Origin: Paenibacillus crassostreae
GTDB taxonomy: Bacteria; Bacillota; Bacilli; Paenibacillales; Paenibacillaceae
DNA length: 64,000 nt
Direction of reading: 5' to 3'
Assembly: GCF_001857945.1 (NCBI RefSeq)
Contig: NZ_CP017770.1
Span: 1,364,001-1,428,000 of the forward strand
The position numbers were made by a program, and so were the translations under genes. The notes below the pieces were generated by a model. It was not told the origin of the DNA. It was given only the letters and a program-made list of their open reading frames with translations, and did no database searches. Below, piece after piece: positions 21,017 through 30,447 of the stretch; positions within the stretch are counted from its first letter, which is position 1; each line of letters opens with the position of its first letter.

Positions 21017-22753
21017 TTAGAAACTCCCAGAATCCGTTACTTTACCTGGAGTTATCGATTTTGCCTGCAAAACAGAAGACGATGTCCCTGAATAAATACC
21101 CGCAATATTTGGCAGCAGCGCTTCTTCTAAATGATTCACCAATTCTTTTCCAAATACATTCTGAAATACTTCTTGAATGGTCTCTACAGGGATAACTTGT
21201 AAGCCATTGAGGTTTGCAAACAACGTTTGCCAATTATCCTTTGGTATAATAACCGTTGTAGCACCGGCTTGAAAGGCAGCCTCAACTTTTGCAATAACGC
21301 CGCCAATGGGTTTTACTTTACCATGAATACTAAGCTCTCCTGTCATTGCAATTCTATGATCAATCGGTATGTTCTTCACTGCTGATACAATTGCAGTTGC
21401 CATAGCAATACCGGCCGAAGGACCATCTATCGGTGTACCACCAGGAAAATTAATATGCAAATCGTAATCACAGGCTGAAAGTCCCATTAAACGAAGAACT
21501 GTAAGAACATTTTCAACCGAGCCTTTCGCCATACTTTTCCGACGAATCGTCCGTGTTCCGCCGCCAATCTCTTCCTCCTCAACTACACCTGTTATATTTA
21601 TTTTCCCTTGACCCTTAACACTTGTAGAAGCTGATACTTCAATCTCAAGCAATGTACCAATGTTCGTTCCATATACCGCGAGTCCATTGACTATTCCAAC
21701 CTGAGGATGGGTTGGTATTTTACGATCAGGTCTTGGCTGAAGTTGGCTACTATTCGCTACCCATTCCACATCAGTTGCTTCTAATGTATCGCGTTTCTCA
21801 GTTAATGCTAAGCCAACACCTAGTTGAATAATATTTACGGCCTCTCTTCCGTTAGTAGCATACTGCTTCACCACTTCTACAGCTTCAGGGCATGGTTGCA
21901 ACCCTAATTTCTGAATTGCATCTTCAGCGATCTTACCAATCTCCTCTGGAAGCAGTGGTCTGAAAAATATCTCCATACACCGCGAACGGAGGGCTGGTGG
22001 AATCTCGTGTGGAGATCGAGTCGTAGCACCAACAAGGCGAAAATCTGCAGGTAAACCATTTTGAAAAATATCATGAATATACGCTGGTGTGTTAGTATCC
22101 TCAGAGTTATAATATGCACTCTCTAGGAGAACCTTGCGATCTTCTAGAACCTTTAGTAATTTATTTAATTGTATCGAATGTAACTCGCCAATTTCATCTA
22201 TAAACAGAATTCCACCATGCGCTTTAGTCACAGCACCAGGCTTAGGTTGGGGGATCCCAGCAACACCCATCGACCCTGCGCCTTGATATATTGGATCGTG
22301 AACGGAACCTATAAGTGGATCTGCAATCCCTCTCTCATCAAAACGTGCTGTTGTTGCATCAATCTCTGTAAATTTAGCATCATTCTTAAACGGAGATGCA
22401 GGATTTTTCTTAGCCTCTTGCAATACTACCCTTGCAGCAGCAGTCTTACCAACACCTGGAGGGCCATAGACAATGACATGCTGTGGATTGTCACTACATA
22501 ATGCCGCCTTCAAGGCGCGCAAACCATCTTTTTGACCTACGATATCATGTATCGTCTGTGGACGTGTTTTCTCCGAAAGGGGCTTGGTCAATGAAATAGA
22601 ACGCAGTTTCCGTAACTTATCTAATTCTTTTCTTGACTCTCTATCAACAGCTGTACGATTTGTTTTCTGACCACGGAGTAGATTCCAGAAATATATCCCG
22701 ATTACAACTCCAAAGAATAATTGAATCAACATAAATATCATACTTAAATTCAT
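21017..22753 (-). CDS. lonB: ATP-dependent protease LonB, membrane-anchored, sporulation type
   Basis: Second Lon-family protease. The 578 residues begin with one hydrophobic segment (residues 4-24) that should anchor it in the membrane, then an AAA+ module ([13 protein letters not shown] near residue 97; ILFIDEIGELHSI), and a proteolytic domain with the serine in PIDGPSAGIAMA and the lysine in GGVIAKVEAA. It lacks the LON N-terminal domain, as does B. subtilis LonB, which is expressed in the forespore. ATG is preceded by GGGAGGG. In B. subtilis lonB directly follows clpX; here ispG intervenes. Confidence 0.92.
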   Translation of the reverse strand: MNLSMIFMLIQLFFGVVIGIYFWNLLRGQKTNRTAVDRESRKELDKLRKLRSISLTKPLSEKTRPQTIHDIVGQKDGLRALKAALCSDNPQHVIVYGPPGVGKTAAARVVLQEAKKNPASPFKNDAKFTEIDATTARFDERGIADPLIGSVHDPIYQGAGSMGVAGIPQPKPGAVTKAHGGILFIDEIGELHSIQLNKLLKVLEDRKVLLESAYYNSEDTNTPAYIHDIFQNGLPADFRLVGATTRSPHEIPPALRSRCMEIFFRPLLPEEIGKIAEDAIQKLGLQPCPEAVEVVKQYATNGREAVNIIQLGVGLALTEKRDTLEATDVEWVANSSQLQPRPDRKIPTHPQVGIVNGLAVYGTNIGTLLEIEVSASTSVKGQGKINITGVVEEEEIGGGTRTIRRKSMAKGSVENVLTVLRLMGLSACDYDLHINFPGGTPIDGPSAGIAMATAIVSAVKNIPIDHRIAMTGELSIHGKVKPIGGVIAKVEAAFQAGATTVIIPKDNWQTLFANLNGLQVIPVETIQEVFQNVFGKELVNHLEEALLPNIAGIYSGTSSSVLQAKSITPGKVTDSGSF

Positions 22754-22864
22754 GCTTACCCTCCCATTTCTATAACTAGCAATAAACTGTTACTTGGTAG
22801 TATAGCCTTTTCCACATGCAATAAACGCGATATTTACGATTTTTAAACAGAATCATGTACTAAA

Positions 22865-22894
22865 TCAAGTGAAACTTATACTTTCTTATATTTC
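22865..22894 (+). repeat. Dispersed repeat, tail fragment only
   Basis: Contains TCAAGTGAAACTTATACTTT and TCTTATATTT, identical to the tails of the full copies at 44611 and 58831, but no hairpin A or B. It abuts the ispG terminator. Confidence 0.8.
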
Positions 22895-22900
22895 AAAATA

Positions 22901-22938
22901 AAAAAGCTACTAGCCTTATTTATGGCTTGTAGCTTTTT
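22901..22938. terminator. Terminator of ispG
   Basis: AAAAAGCTAC-AGCC pairs with GGCT-GTAGCTTTTT around an AT-rich loop, T-rich on both sides. It lies 13 bp after the ispG stop on the minus strand. Confidence 0.85.
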
Positions 22939-22951
22939 CATTTAAAAATAC

Positions 22952-24067
22952 TTAAGATTGATGTTGATGTTGATGTTCACGACCAGGAATTTCTCCTGTA
23001 GCTTCGAATACTTCCACGATATGATCAATTTCTTTCTTCAATTCGCTAACTAGTTCAGCCTCTGGAACCTTACGAATCATCTCACCATAACGGAAAAGCA
23101 TCCCTTCTCCACGTGCACCTGCAATCCCAATGTCCGCTTCTCGAGCTTCTCCTGGCCCATTTACAGCACATCCAAGAACAGAAACTTTAATTGGAACTTT
23201 CAATTTTGAAATATACTCTTCCACTTCATTCGCAATAGAGAACAAATCAATATCAAGTCTTCCACAGGTTGGGCAAGAGATCAATGTTGGTGCATTTGAA
23301 ATAAGTCCAAATGATTTCAAGATCTCACGTGCTACCTTCACTTCCTCAACAGGATCTGCACTCAGCGAAATCCGTAACGTGTTCCCAATCCCCATAGAGA
23401 GTAATGCACCAATACCAGCCGAGCTCTTAATTGTACCTGAGAACAACGTTCCAGCTTCTGTAATACCTAAATGCAGAGGATAGGGGATCACTTCAGCTGC
23501 TTTACGATAAGCTTCAATAGCCATAGGTACATCTGATGCTTTAAGAGAAACAATAATGTCGTGGAAATCCAATTCTTCCAATATCCCAATATGATAAAGT
23601 GCACTTTCTACCATAGCTTCCGGTGTTGGATAGCCATATTTCTCAAGTAAATGATTCTCAAGTGAACCGGCATTTACTCCAATACGAATAGGAATGCCGC
23701 GCTCTTTACATGCTTTAACGACTTCTTCCACCTTGGATCGTCGACCGATATTCCCTGGATTAATCCGCACTTTATCAATACCATTCTCAATCGCAGCTAA
23801 CGCTAATTTATAATTAAAATGAATATCTGCAACAAGCGGTATATGAATTTGTTTCTTTATTTCTTTAATCGCAGCAGCTGCTTCTTCATTATTAACAGTA
23901 ACGCGCACCATTTGACAGCCAGCTTCTTCTAAGCGCAATATTTCAGCTACTGTTGCTTCCACATCAGCAGTCTTTGTTGTACACATACTTTGGATAATAA
24001 CCTCGTTATTACCACCAATAGTCAAGTCTCCAACTTTAACAGGTCTAGTATCTTTTCTTGAGAACAT
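22952..24067 (-). CDS. ispG: 4-hydroxy-3-methylbut-2-en-1-yl diphosphate synthase (IspG/GcpE)
   Basis: Fe-S enzyme of the MEP isoprenoid pathway. The 371 residues include [41 protein letters not shown] and a C-terminal iron-sulfur domain (ISCPTCGR and [12 protein letters not shown]) carrying the three cluster cysteines. The product ends with a His/Gln run. I start it at the ATG at 24067 with AGGAGG six nt upstream; a TTG two codons earlier overlaps that site. It is flanked by its own terminator and sits between clpX and lonB, an insertion relative to Bacillus. Confidence 0.97.
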   Translation of the reverse strand: MFSRKDTRPVKVGDLTIGGNNEVIIQSMCTTKTADVEATVAEILRLEEAGCQMVRVTVNNEEAAAAIKEIKKQIHIPLVADIHFNYKLALAAIENGIDKVRINPGNIGRRSKVEEVVKACKERGIPIRIGVNAGSLENHLLEKYGYPTPEAMVESALYHIGILEELDFHDIIVSLKASDVPMAIEAYRKAAEVIPYPLHLGITEAGTLFSGTIKSSAGIGALLSMGIGNTLRISLSADPVEEVKVAREILKSFGLISNAPTLISCPTCGRLDIDLFSIANEVEEYISKLKVPIKVSVLGCAVNGPGEAREADIGIAGARGEGMLFRYGEMIRKVPEAELVSELKKEIDHIVEVFEATGEIPGREHQHQHQS

Positions 24068-24189
24068 AGTCAACCTCCTCTTTAACGCTAAAACTCCACC
24101 CCTAACCTTGACGTCAATTTATGCACGTACAAGGTAGAAGTGGAACTTCAGCAATCAAATCACATCAGCCTAGTGGTGAATGTAACAAT

Positions 24190-25464
24190 TTAGGCGCTTT
24201 CTTCCTGTTTCTTACGATCTTCGTCATTATCAAGATTCTTAATGTTCAATTCCGGTATCATTCGATCCTGTACCACTTGTTCTGTGATGACACAGTGTTC
24301 AATATCTTCACGAGATGGAACCTCGAACATCATATCCAACATAATGCCTTCTATAATAGCTCTCAATCCACGAGCACCTGTATTGCGTTTAATTGCTTCT
24401 TTAGCAATAGCTATCAATGCTGCTGGTTCAAACTCAAGGTTCACATTATCCATTTCAAGTAGCTTCTGATACTGTCTAGTCAAAGCATTCTTAGGCTCAG
24501 ACAGAATACGAACTAATGTATTCTCATCTAAAGGTTCCAAACTTGAAATGACAGGTAAACGGCCTACAAATTCAGGAATTAGTCCGAATTTCAAAAGATC
24601 TTCTGGAAGAACCATGGATAGATATTCGCCTGGCTTCAAATCTTTCTGAGCTTCTCCTCCTGCATTAAAACCAATAACCTTTTTACCGATACGACGTTTG
24701 ATTAATTGTTCTAATCCGTCAAAAGCACCACCACAGATAAATAATACATTTGTCGTATCAATTTGGATGAATTCTTGATGAGGATGTTTACGTCCACCTT
24801 GTGGCGGTACAGATGCAACGGTTCCTTCAAGAATTTTCAATAACGCCTGTTGTACACCTTCACCTGATACGTCACGAGTGATCGATGGGTTCTCCGATTT
24901 ACGAGCCACTTTATCAATCTCATCGATATAGATGATACCACGTTCTGCCTTCTCCACATCATAATCTGCTGCTTGGATAAGCTTCAGTAGAATATTCTCA
25001 ACATCCTCACCCACGTACCCAGCTTCTGTTAATGAAGTCGCATCCGCAATCGCAAAAGGAACATTAAGTATTTTAGCCATCGTCTGAGCAAGTAATGTTT
25101 TACCTGAACCTGTAGGACCTAATAATAGAATATTACTCTTAGAAAGTTCTACATCATCAATTTTACTTTGTGTATTAATTCGTTTGTAATGGTTATATAC
25201 CGCTACTGACAATGACTTTTTAGCTTGATCCTGACCAATCACATATTGATCAAGGATTGCACATATATCTTTAGGCTTCGGAATATCTTTTAAATCGACT
25301 TCTTCCGCATGACCAAGTTCTTCCTCTACAATTTCAGTACATAATTCAATACACTCGTCACATATATAAACGCCAGGACCTGCAACCAATTTACGAACTT
25401 GTTCTTGCGTTTTACCACAGAAAGAACATTTCAGTTGGCCTTTCTCATCATTAAACTTAAACAT
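24190..25464 (-). CDS. clpX: ClpX, ATPase and specificity subunit of ClpXP
   Basis: AAA+ unfoldase that feeds tagged proteins to ClpP. The zinc-binding domain uses Cys13, Cys16, Cys35 and Cys38. Walker [13 protein letters not shown] is near residue 119, Walker B is IIYIDEIDK, and the ClpP-contacting IGF loop is present as IGF ([10 protein letters not shown]). The 424 residues match the family. It starts 11 bp after the clpP stop, suggesting co-transcription. Confidence 0.98.
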   Translation of the reverse strand: MFKFNDEKGQLKCSFCGKTQEQVRKLVAGPGVYICDECIELCTEIVEEELGHAEEVDLKDIPKPKDICAILDQYVIGQDQAKKSLSVAVYNHYKRINTQSKIDDVELSKSNILLLGPTGSGKTLLAQTMAKILNVPFAIADATSLTEAGYVGEDVENILLKLIQAADYDVEKAERGIIYIDEIDKVARKSENPSITRDVSGEGVQQALLKILEGTVASVPPQGGRKHPHQEFIQIDTTNVLFICGGAFDGLEQLIKRRIGKKVIGFNAGGEAQKDLKPGEYLSMVLPEDLLKFGLIPEFVGRLPVISSLEPLDENTLVRILSEPKNALTRQYQKLLEMDNVNLEFEPAALIAIAKEAIKRNTGARGLRAIIEGIMLDMMFEVPSREDIEHCVITEQVVQDRMIPELNIKNLDNDEDRKKQEESA

Positions 25465-25475
25465 ATTACCACCCC

Positions 25476-26066
25476 TTAAGATTTGTTCGGTGATGTAAGA
25501 ACTCGATCAATAAGACCATAAGCAGCCGCTTCTTCGGCGCTCATGAAGAAATCACGATCCATATCGATCTGGATTTTTTCAAGGGATTGACCTGTACGTT
25601 CCACATATATTTGGTTGAGCTTTTCTTTTGTCTTCATGATCCAATCTGCATGAATCCTAATATCTGATGCCTGACCTTGGATACCACCCAAAGGCTGATG
25701 AATCATCACTTCGCTGTTGCTCAGTGCAAATCTCTTACCCTTCGCTCCTGCCGTTAGTAGCAAGGAACCCATACTAGCTGCCATTCCCACACATATCGTG
25801 GAGACGTCTGGCTTTATAAATTGCATCGTATCGTATATACCCATTCCCGCTGTAACCGAACCACCCGGTGAATTAATATATAAACTAATGTCCTTCTCAG
25901 GGTCTTCAGCAGCAAGGAATAATAGCTGTGCTATTACAAGATTGGCAACATCATCATCAATGGCATTACTTAGAAAAATAATGCGATCCTTAAGTAATCT
26001 TGAGTAAATATCGTACGAACGTTCACCACGACTGGTTTGTTCAACAACCATAGGTACCAGACTCAT
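25476..26066 (-). CDS. clpP: ClpP protease subunit
   Basis: Serine peptidase that forms the tetradecameric chamber of ClpXP and ClpCP. The catalytic serine is in [11 protein letters not shown] (near residue 98), the histidine in MIHQPLGG, and the aspartate in the DRDFFMS block. The 196 residues match the family. AAGAGG precedes the ATG. It lies upstream of clpX; I searched the upstream gap for CtsR heptads (GGTCAAA) and saw none. Confidence 0.98.
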   Translation of the reverse strand: MSLVPMVVEQTSRGERSYDIYSRLLKDRIIFLSNAIDDDVANLVIAQLLFLAAEDPEKDISLYINSPGGSVTAGMGIYDTMQFIKPDVSTICVGMAASMGSLLLTAGAKGKRFALSNSEVMIHQPLGGIQGQASDIRIHADWIMKTKEKLNQIYVERTGQSLEKIQIDMDRDFFMSAEEAAAYGLIDRVLTSPNKS

Positions 26067-26115
26067 TTAGCCAACCTCTTTTCCATTTTAAGATGTAATT
26101 TAATATCTTATCAAT

Positions 26116-26144
26116 ATTTTAACATGTTAGAAGCACGATGTCAT
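26116..26144 (-). promoter_or_regulatory. Putative sigma-A promoter of clpP-clpX
   Basis: Minus-strand ATGACA (26139-26144) and TAAAAT (26116-26121) are spaced 17 bp, 50 bp before the clpP ATG. Each hexamer matches five of six consensus positions. Confidence 0.55.
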
Positions 26145-26250
26145 TTTTTCAACTACAGCAACCGAAATTGATTTTTTATAAAATATGTATTCGTTAGAAA
26201 ACCCATTCACTATGTGAATTATCCATATTTTGGATTATGTTTAGTAAAAA

Positions 26251-26281
26251 ATAAGGCACGTAAAATAATTACGCGCCTTAT
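26251..26281. terminator. Terminator of tig
   Basis: ATAAGGCACGTAA pairs with TTACGCGCCTTAT (one mismatch), followed on the minus strand by TTTTTTAC. It lies 31 bp after the tig stop and separates tig from clpP. Confidence 0.85.
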
Positions 26282-26312
26282 CATCTGTATGGCAGCCTAG
26301 GCAGCAGCCTTC

Positions 26313-27644
26313 TTATTTATCATCTTCGGTAACTACTTCTTCAACTTCCACAGGAGCAACTTCCTTACTGTTAGACACTAGGAATTCAACAGTCTTACGT
26401 AGAGAAATCTCTTCGCGCAAACTGTTCAATGATCCATTAGCTTCTAAAACACTACGAAGTTCTTCAGGTGTGCGTTTGTATGATACAGATAATGTTTCCA
26501 ATTCTTTAGTAACATCTTCTTCAGAAACTTCAATCTTTTCATCCTTAGCAACTTGTTCAAGAACTAAGTTGTTACGAACGCGTTTCTCTGCATCACCTTT
26601 CATTTGCTCTTGAAGATCATCTGTCGTTTGACCAGAGAAACTCAAGAACATTTCAAGGTTCATACCTTGTCCACGAAGACGATTATCGAAATCACGTACC
26701 ATATTTTGTACTTCGCTTGAAATCATGGATTGTGGGATATCAATTTCTGCTAATTCAGCAACTTTATCCACTACAAGCCCTTCACGAACACCTTGTGCTT
26801 CTTCATTTTTACGAATTTCTAATTGTTTCATAAGATCAACTTTGTACTCACCCAGAGTTTCGAATTCACTTACATCTTTAGCGAATTCATCGTCCAATTC
26901 AGGAAGATGTTTACGTTTGATTTCATGAATTTTCACTTTGAAGATTGCTTGTTTACCAGCAAGATCTTCAGCATGGTAAGTATCAGGGAATGTAACTTCA
27001 ACATCCTTAAGGTCGCCAGTAGCTAAACCTACTACTTGTTCTTCAAAGCCTGGGATAAACGTATTGCTTCCCAACTCCAATGAATGACGTTCAGCTTGTC
27101 CACCTTCAAAAGGAACACCATCAACGGATCCGTCGAAGTCAAGAATCGCGATATCACCATTCTCAGCAACACCATCTTCGATAACTGCTAGCTCAGCGTG
27201 ACGTTCTTGCAAACGAGTTAATTCTTGGTTAAGTTCTTCTTCAGTAACTTCAACTTTTTGTGTAGGAACTTCTACGCCTTTGTATTGGCCCAATGTTACT
27301 TCAGGTTTAACAGTAACTTTTGCTTTGAACTTAAATACTTCACCTTTAGCAAATTGATCAATATCAATTTCAGGACGGTCTACAGGGAAAATATCCGTTT
27401 CATCCACAGCTTCTGTATATACTTCTGGAAGCAAGATATCAATAGCGTCTTGATACAAGCTTTCGATTCCATAACGTGCTTCAAATACGGAACGTGGTAC
27501 CTTACCTTTACGGAATCCAGGTACATTGGCTTTCTTAGATACTTTTGTAAAAGCCTTATTTAGTGCCTCGGTTACACGTTCTGCTTCTACTTCTACTTCA
27601 AGAACCCCAAGGTTCTTCTCTATTTTTTCCCAGGTTGCTTTCAT
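26313..27644 (-). CDS. tig: Trigger factor
   Basis: Ribosome-associated chaperone with prolyl isomerase activity. The 443 residues have the ribosome-binding signature (PGFRKGKVPRSVFEARYG, near residue 44), a central FKBP-like domain (NGDIAILDFDGSVDGVPFEGG) and a long helical C-terminal chaperone domain. The start at 27644 is chosen because GGAGGGG lies ten nt upstream and because the family begins with MKATWEKIEKN; an extension to 27674 is unlikely. The tig-clpP order is conserved in Bacillales. Confidence 0.97.
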   Translation of the reverse strand: MKATWEKIEKNLGVLEVEVEAERVTEALNKAFTKVSKKANVPGFRKGKVPRSVFEARYGIESLYQDAIDILLPEVYTEAVDETDIFPVDRPEIDIDQFAKGEVFKFKAKVTVKPEVTLGQYKGVEVPTQKVEVTEEELNQELTRLQERHAELAVIEDGVAENGDIAILDFDGSVDGVPFEGGQAERHSLELGSNTFIPGFEEQVVGLATGDLKDVEVTFPDTYHAEDLAGKQAIFKVKIHEIKRKHLPELDDEFAKDVSEFETLGEYKVDLMKQLEIRKNEEAQGVREGLVVDKVAELAEIDIPQSMISSEVQNMVRDFDNRLRGQGMNLEMFLSFSGQTTDDLQEQMKGDAEKRVRNNLVLEQVAKDEKIEVSEEDVTKELETLSVSYKRTPEELRSVLEANGSLNSLREEISLRKTVEFLVSNSKEVAPVEVEEVVTEDDK

Positions 27645-27687
27645 TTTATGCTTTCCCCTCCAAAAATAATTCACATAGTTTATCTAA

Positions 27688-27744
27688 AAAATAAGAAAGT
27701 ATAAGTCTCAATTCATACTTAGACCTTATATTTCCCGCGGAAAC
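27688..27744 (-). repeat. Dispersed repeat, degenerate reverse-oriented copy
   Basis: On the minus strand this reads GTTTCCGCGGGAAATATAAG, then GACTTATACTTTCTTATTT, matching the end of hairpin A and the tail of full copies. Hairpin B has been lost. It is the only copy seen in this orientation. Confidence 0.6.
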
Positions 27745-27888
27745 AGTTACCTTTCCTATATTAAGAATGGCTTGTAACCACTATTTACACTAATTGATTC
27801 ACGCACAGAACAACCATTATAGTATAAACAACATTGTATTCTTTTTCAAGAGCAGGTTCAAGTCATTATCTTAAAATAACGATTTTGG

Positions 27889-28779
27889 TCAATATGCTAC
27901 ACCAGTTGTAACAAATTGCTTCATCACACGGTAGGCTTGCTCGAATCGAAAGCGATAATTCTCTGTAATCCCATATATAGAACGAGTCTCCTCTTCATTA
28001 CGATCTCCAGTCAGACTCTCAGAAACAACCTGATGGAGCGTACCCGCCCAAATATCCATCACTAAATCATCTTCAGTCAGCATTGATAGATAGACATTCG
28101 TACCGTATATCACTCTTATGAATTGTGACCATAGTTCTTGAGCGAAGTAGTAAAGCGTTGGATCCTGAATTTCAGTATATTGAGCAACTCGATCTACAAT
28201 TTGCTGTATATTTAATGGGAATTCATTATCTTTAATCGGGATACCTTCAATATCTACTTCAATCTCTTCCGTGCCTCTAGTTAGAGTAACGCATCCTTGC
28301 ATACCTCGTTTATGAAGCGTCTCTAAGACTTGGTACTGAAGTAAAGGATGAATCTTCGTCGTCTGCAGCCAATTCACCAATGATTCATCAATAGAATTAC
28401 CTTTTAAATGCGAAAGCTGCCCTAATGCTAACAAAGTCTGTTCTGACAAATCTTCCTCCATAACAATTTTCAACAGTTTATTGGCATACTCCGCATCTTC
28501 CGCAACTTTACCCTCGACATTCATTCGAGCAAGATCCTCTTCATTTATATCAACTTCGATATCTAAATTTGACTGTTCATTCTCTTCTTCAGAAATATAT
28601 TGAGGAAAGGCTGTCTCCAACCAATCAAGCAAAGCTCCCCATTCGTCTATATATCTTTCTTCTTGACCTTGACATTGAAGTAGAAAGCGAAGTAAACCCA
28701 TAGCTTCAGCATAACGTTCACTTTCCAGCATATTCGTTAACTGTATCTGATAATAGTCCAATGTTTTTGGAAAAAGCAC
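27889..28779 (-). CDS. Protein of unknown function upstream of tig
   Basis: A 296-residue soluble, acidic, largely helical protein (LESERYAEAMGLLRFLLQCQGQEERY), with the helix-turn-helix spacing of TPR-like solenoids, although I cannot define a clear TPR. B. subtilis has a TPR-like gene, ysoA, in the same place beside tig; equivalence is only an inference. The GTG at 28779 has no ribosome site close by. The frame remains open to an ATT at 28815, which is preceded by GAGGAGGAGCA, so translation may begin there at a rare start codon, adding 12 residues. Confidence 0.6.
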   Translation of the reverse strand: MLFPKTLDYYQIQLTNMLESERYAEAMGLLRFLLQCQGQEERYIDEWGALLDWLETAFPQYISEEENEQSNLDIEVDINEEDLARMNVEGKVAEDAEYANKLLKIVMEEDLSEQTLLALGQLSHLKGNSIDESLVNWLQTTKIHPLLQYQVLETLHKRGMQGCVTLTRGTEEIEVDIEGIPIKDNEFPLNIQQIVDRVAQYTEIQDPTLYYFAQELWSQFIRVIYGTNVYLSMLTEDDLVMDIWAGTLHQVVSESLTGDRNEEETRSIYGITENYRFRFEQAYRVMKQFVTTGVAY

Positions 28780-28936
28780 AAGATTATCTTTACTAGAGGG
28801 AATATTATTAATAATTGCTCCTCCTCTCTTTAAATTTCTCCATTAATTGTAGATTATATCACAGCCCGTTCAAAATCAAAAAAAGGTACTCTTTAAGTGA
28901 TTTCGTATTACAAATCTACATTATCAAAATTAAAAC

Positions 28937-28965
28937 TTGATATACAATTATAAACGTGATATATT
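28937..28965 (+). promoter_or_regulatory. Promoter of the first tRNA-Arg gene
   Basis: TTGATA (28937-28942) and TATATT (28960-28965) are spaced 17 bp, with the tRNA 5' end 21 bp downstream. Confidence 0.75.
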
Positions 28966-28985
28966 ATTTAATGTTGAATTTTCTT

Positions 28986-29059
<74 letters not shown>

Positions 29060-29064
29060 TAATT

Positions 29065-29091
29065 AAAGGCTCTCCTACGGGAGAGCCTTTT
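29065..29091 (+). terminator. Terminator of the first tRNA-Arg
   Basis: AAAGGCTCTCC-TAC-GGGAGAGCCTTTT, six bp after the tRNA 3' end. Confidence 0.92.
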
Positions 29092-29134
29092 GTGTTCCTG
29101 AGGGTGAGAACCCCATTTATGTAAAGCTATAAAT

Positions 29135-29176
29135 AAAAGCTGCTTTTCATTTGGAGACAAATGGAAAGTAGCTTTT
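29135..29176. repeat. Long imperfect hairpin beside repeat elements
   Basis: AAAAGCTGCTTTTCATTTG pairs with CAAATGGAAAGTAGCTTTT with two mismatches around a short loop. It could act as a terminator, but no gene ends here on either strand other than the tRNA, which already has one. Confidence 0.6.
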
Positions 29177-29180
29177 ATAA

Positions 29181-29229
29181 GAATCAATTTCATAATTTCA
29201 ATAGATTTGGGTAATTATGAAATTGATTC
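29181..29229. repeat. Dispersed repeat, hairpin B variant with a diverged loop
   Basis: The 16-bp arms (GAATCAATTTCATAAT and complement) are intact, but the loop is TTCAATAGATTTGGGTA instead of the usual TACGCAACCCGATTTAGC type. Hairpin A and the tail are absent. Confidence 0.8.
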
Positions 29230-29295
29230 AGATTAAAATTCAGTTCACCAAATTACCGATATAATCCCACAAAAGGGAAGAAAACGTATACACAA

Positions 29296-29455
29296 GCAGA
29301 AACGGCAAAACCGTCCTTTTCAAGGGCGAAATCCGTATCTGCGGAAATATAAGAATTAGAGTGTCAAGAATCAATTTCATAATTACGCAACCCGATTTAG
29401 CTGCATCGGCGATTATGAAATTGATTCAAGTGAAACTTATGCTTTCTTATATTTT
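29296..29455 (+). repeat. Dispersed composite repeat, full copy 1 (hairpin A, spacer, hairpin B, tail)
   Basis: Hairpin A spans 29299-29339 (GAAACGG ... CCGTATC with an inner GTCCTTTTCAAGG), then GCGGAAATATAA, hairpin B at 29368-29427 (perfect 16-bp arms), then the tail AAGTGAAACTTATGCTTTCT. It closely matches the copies at 44611 and 58831 over about 155 bp. Confidence 0.9.
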
Positions 29456-29486
29456 TAAAAATTAGTAACTTATTATTATGTCTACA

Positions 29487-29675
29487 TTATTCTAATGTTT
29501 TATAAACGATAAGTATTGTACTTCTTTGACGCTCCGTTTTAGTCACTGAACTCTTAATGACGGATCCATAACGAATGGTTATTACTTGCTCTTCTTTCAA
29601 GCCTGCTAAAAATTGATTTGCCTTATTCTCAGCATATGAATTATCTGAATCAACAAACTCTTTGACCTGTATCAT
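29487..29675 (-). CDS. Cse60-like sporulation protein
   Basis: The 62-residue product (IQVKEFVDSDNSYAENKANQFLAGL ... STILIVYKTLE) fits the size and the pattern (short N-terminal strand, one helix, C-terminal IVYK strand) of the Cse60 family of small sporulation proteins of unknown role. Start at 29675 is set by AAGGAGGG seven nt upstream, rather than the longer frame from 29720. It lies within the tRNA-bounded segment, downstream of the Gre-domain gene on the same strand. Family assignment rests on a short protein, so it is moderate. Confidence 0.6.
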   Translation of the reverse strand: MIQVKEFVDSDNSYAENKANQFLAGLKEEQVITIRYGSVIKSSVTKTERQRSTILIVYKTLE

Positions 29676-29741
29676 AGGATACCCTCCTTCATAAAAGTAA
29701 CTATCCCTAATATACACCAAACTATAATCTAATACAGCATG

Positions 29742-30191
29742 CTATTTATCAATATCGCCACAATTCATATATTTAATCCCTTGTATTCTTACTCCGATAT
29801 GACCCGAAGGAACTTTAAATTCATACGATTCGTTTATTCTAGTCATTAATAATTGTAAACCCATCGGTGATAAGAATGAAATCCAATTCTTACTTGGATC
29901 TGCTCGATGTGGAAACACAATGGTATACATCTCCTCGAAACCATCATCCGTATATTGCAGAGTTACCTGACTGCCAATAAGCACCATAGAATTAAAAGAA
30001 TCTTCATTATTTTCAGAAATAATCTTTTCAACTAAATCTGTATATATAATAAGGACTTCATCTACCCTCTTCTTTTCTTTAGCATCTTCTGGAATATATT
30101 GCATCAAGAAAAATTTCTTTTCCTCATCAAAAAAAACAAGTTGATTGATCAACTGAGTATTTGAGATTTTAGTAATCAAACTATGGTTCAT
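29742..30191 (-). CDS. GreA/GreB C-terminal-domain protein
   Basis: The 149-residue product ends in a domain (about residues 65-145; VLIGSQVTLQYTDDGFEEMYTIVFP, then SPMGLQLL and VPSGHIGVRIQGI) that matches the FKBP-like C-terminal domain of GreA/GreB/Rnk proteins that bind RNA polymerase. The N-terminal 60 residues lack the long coiled coil of true Gre factors, so RNA cleavage stimulation is unlikely; it may compete at the secondary channel. AGGAGG precedes the chosen ATG by 11 nt, and a 23-codon ORF overlaps the start. Confidence 0.6.
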   Translation of the reverse strand: MNHSLITKISNTQLINQLVFFDEEKKFFLMQYIPEDAKEKKRVDEVLIIYTDLVEKIISENNEDSFNSMVLIGSQVTLQYTDDGFEEMYTIVFPHRADPSKNWISFLSPMGLQLLMTRINESYEFKVPSGHIGVRIQGIKYMNCGDIDK

Positions 30192-30252
30192 AAAACATTT
30201 CACCTCCTAATTGACAATTCTTCCTGTCCATTTCAATATGCGGTATTTTCAT
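30181..30252 (-). CDS. 23-codon ORF overlapping the start of the Gre-domain gene
   Basis: ATG at 30252 is preceded by GGAGGG seven nt upstream; the ORF encodes KIPHIEMDRKNCQLGGEMFYEP after Met and stops with TAG inside the next gene, eleven bases past its ATG. The ribosome site of the Gre-domain gene lies inside this ORF. This layout suggests translational coupling. No homology is claimed. Confidence 0.45.
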   Translation of the reverse strand: MKIPHIEMDRKNCQLGGEMFYEP

Positions 30253-30271
30253 TAGATATCCCTCCATAAAA

Positions 30272-30299
30272 ATATAGACCTCGTCTAGGAGGTCTATAT
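30272..30299. terminator. Perfect hairpin between divergent genes
   Basis: ATATAGACCTC-GTCTAG-GAGGTCTATAT, an 11-bp perfect stem. On the minus strand it is followed by TTTTTATGG and then the ribosome site of the 23-codon ORF, so it could be a leader attenuator rather than a gene-end terminator. Confidence 0.55.
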
Positions 30300-30447
30300 C
30301 GTATCTTATCAAATATTCACTATTTTTCCAATTGGAAAAATAAACAGCTTAATCGCTTCTAGTTATACCATTTTGAAATCTCACTTTACTTTGGAACCTA
30401 TTACATAACACTGTAATATCCTACAATAGCCTATTTAAAGGGAGAGA

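Noticed and set aside
24121..24462. Plus-strand frame over the end of clpX
   Set aside because: No ribosome site, no recognisable protein features, and it lies opposite a conserved gene.
26067..26312. CtsR operator upstream of clpP
   Set aside because: I looked for GGTCAAA heptad repeats on both strands here and upstream of lon and clpX and found none.
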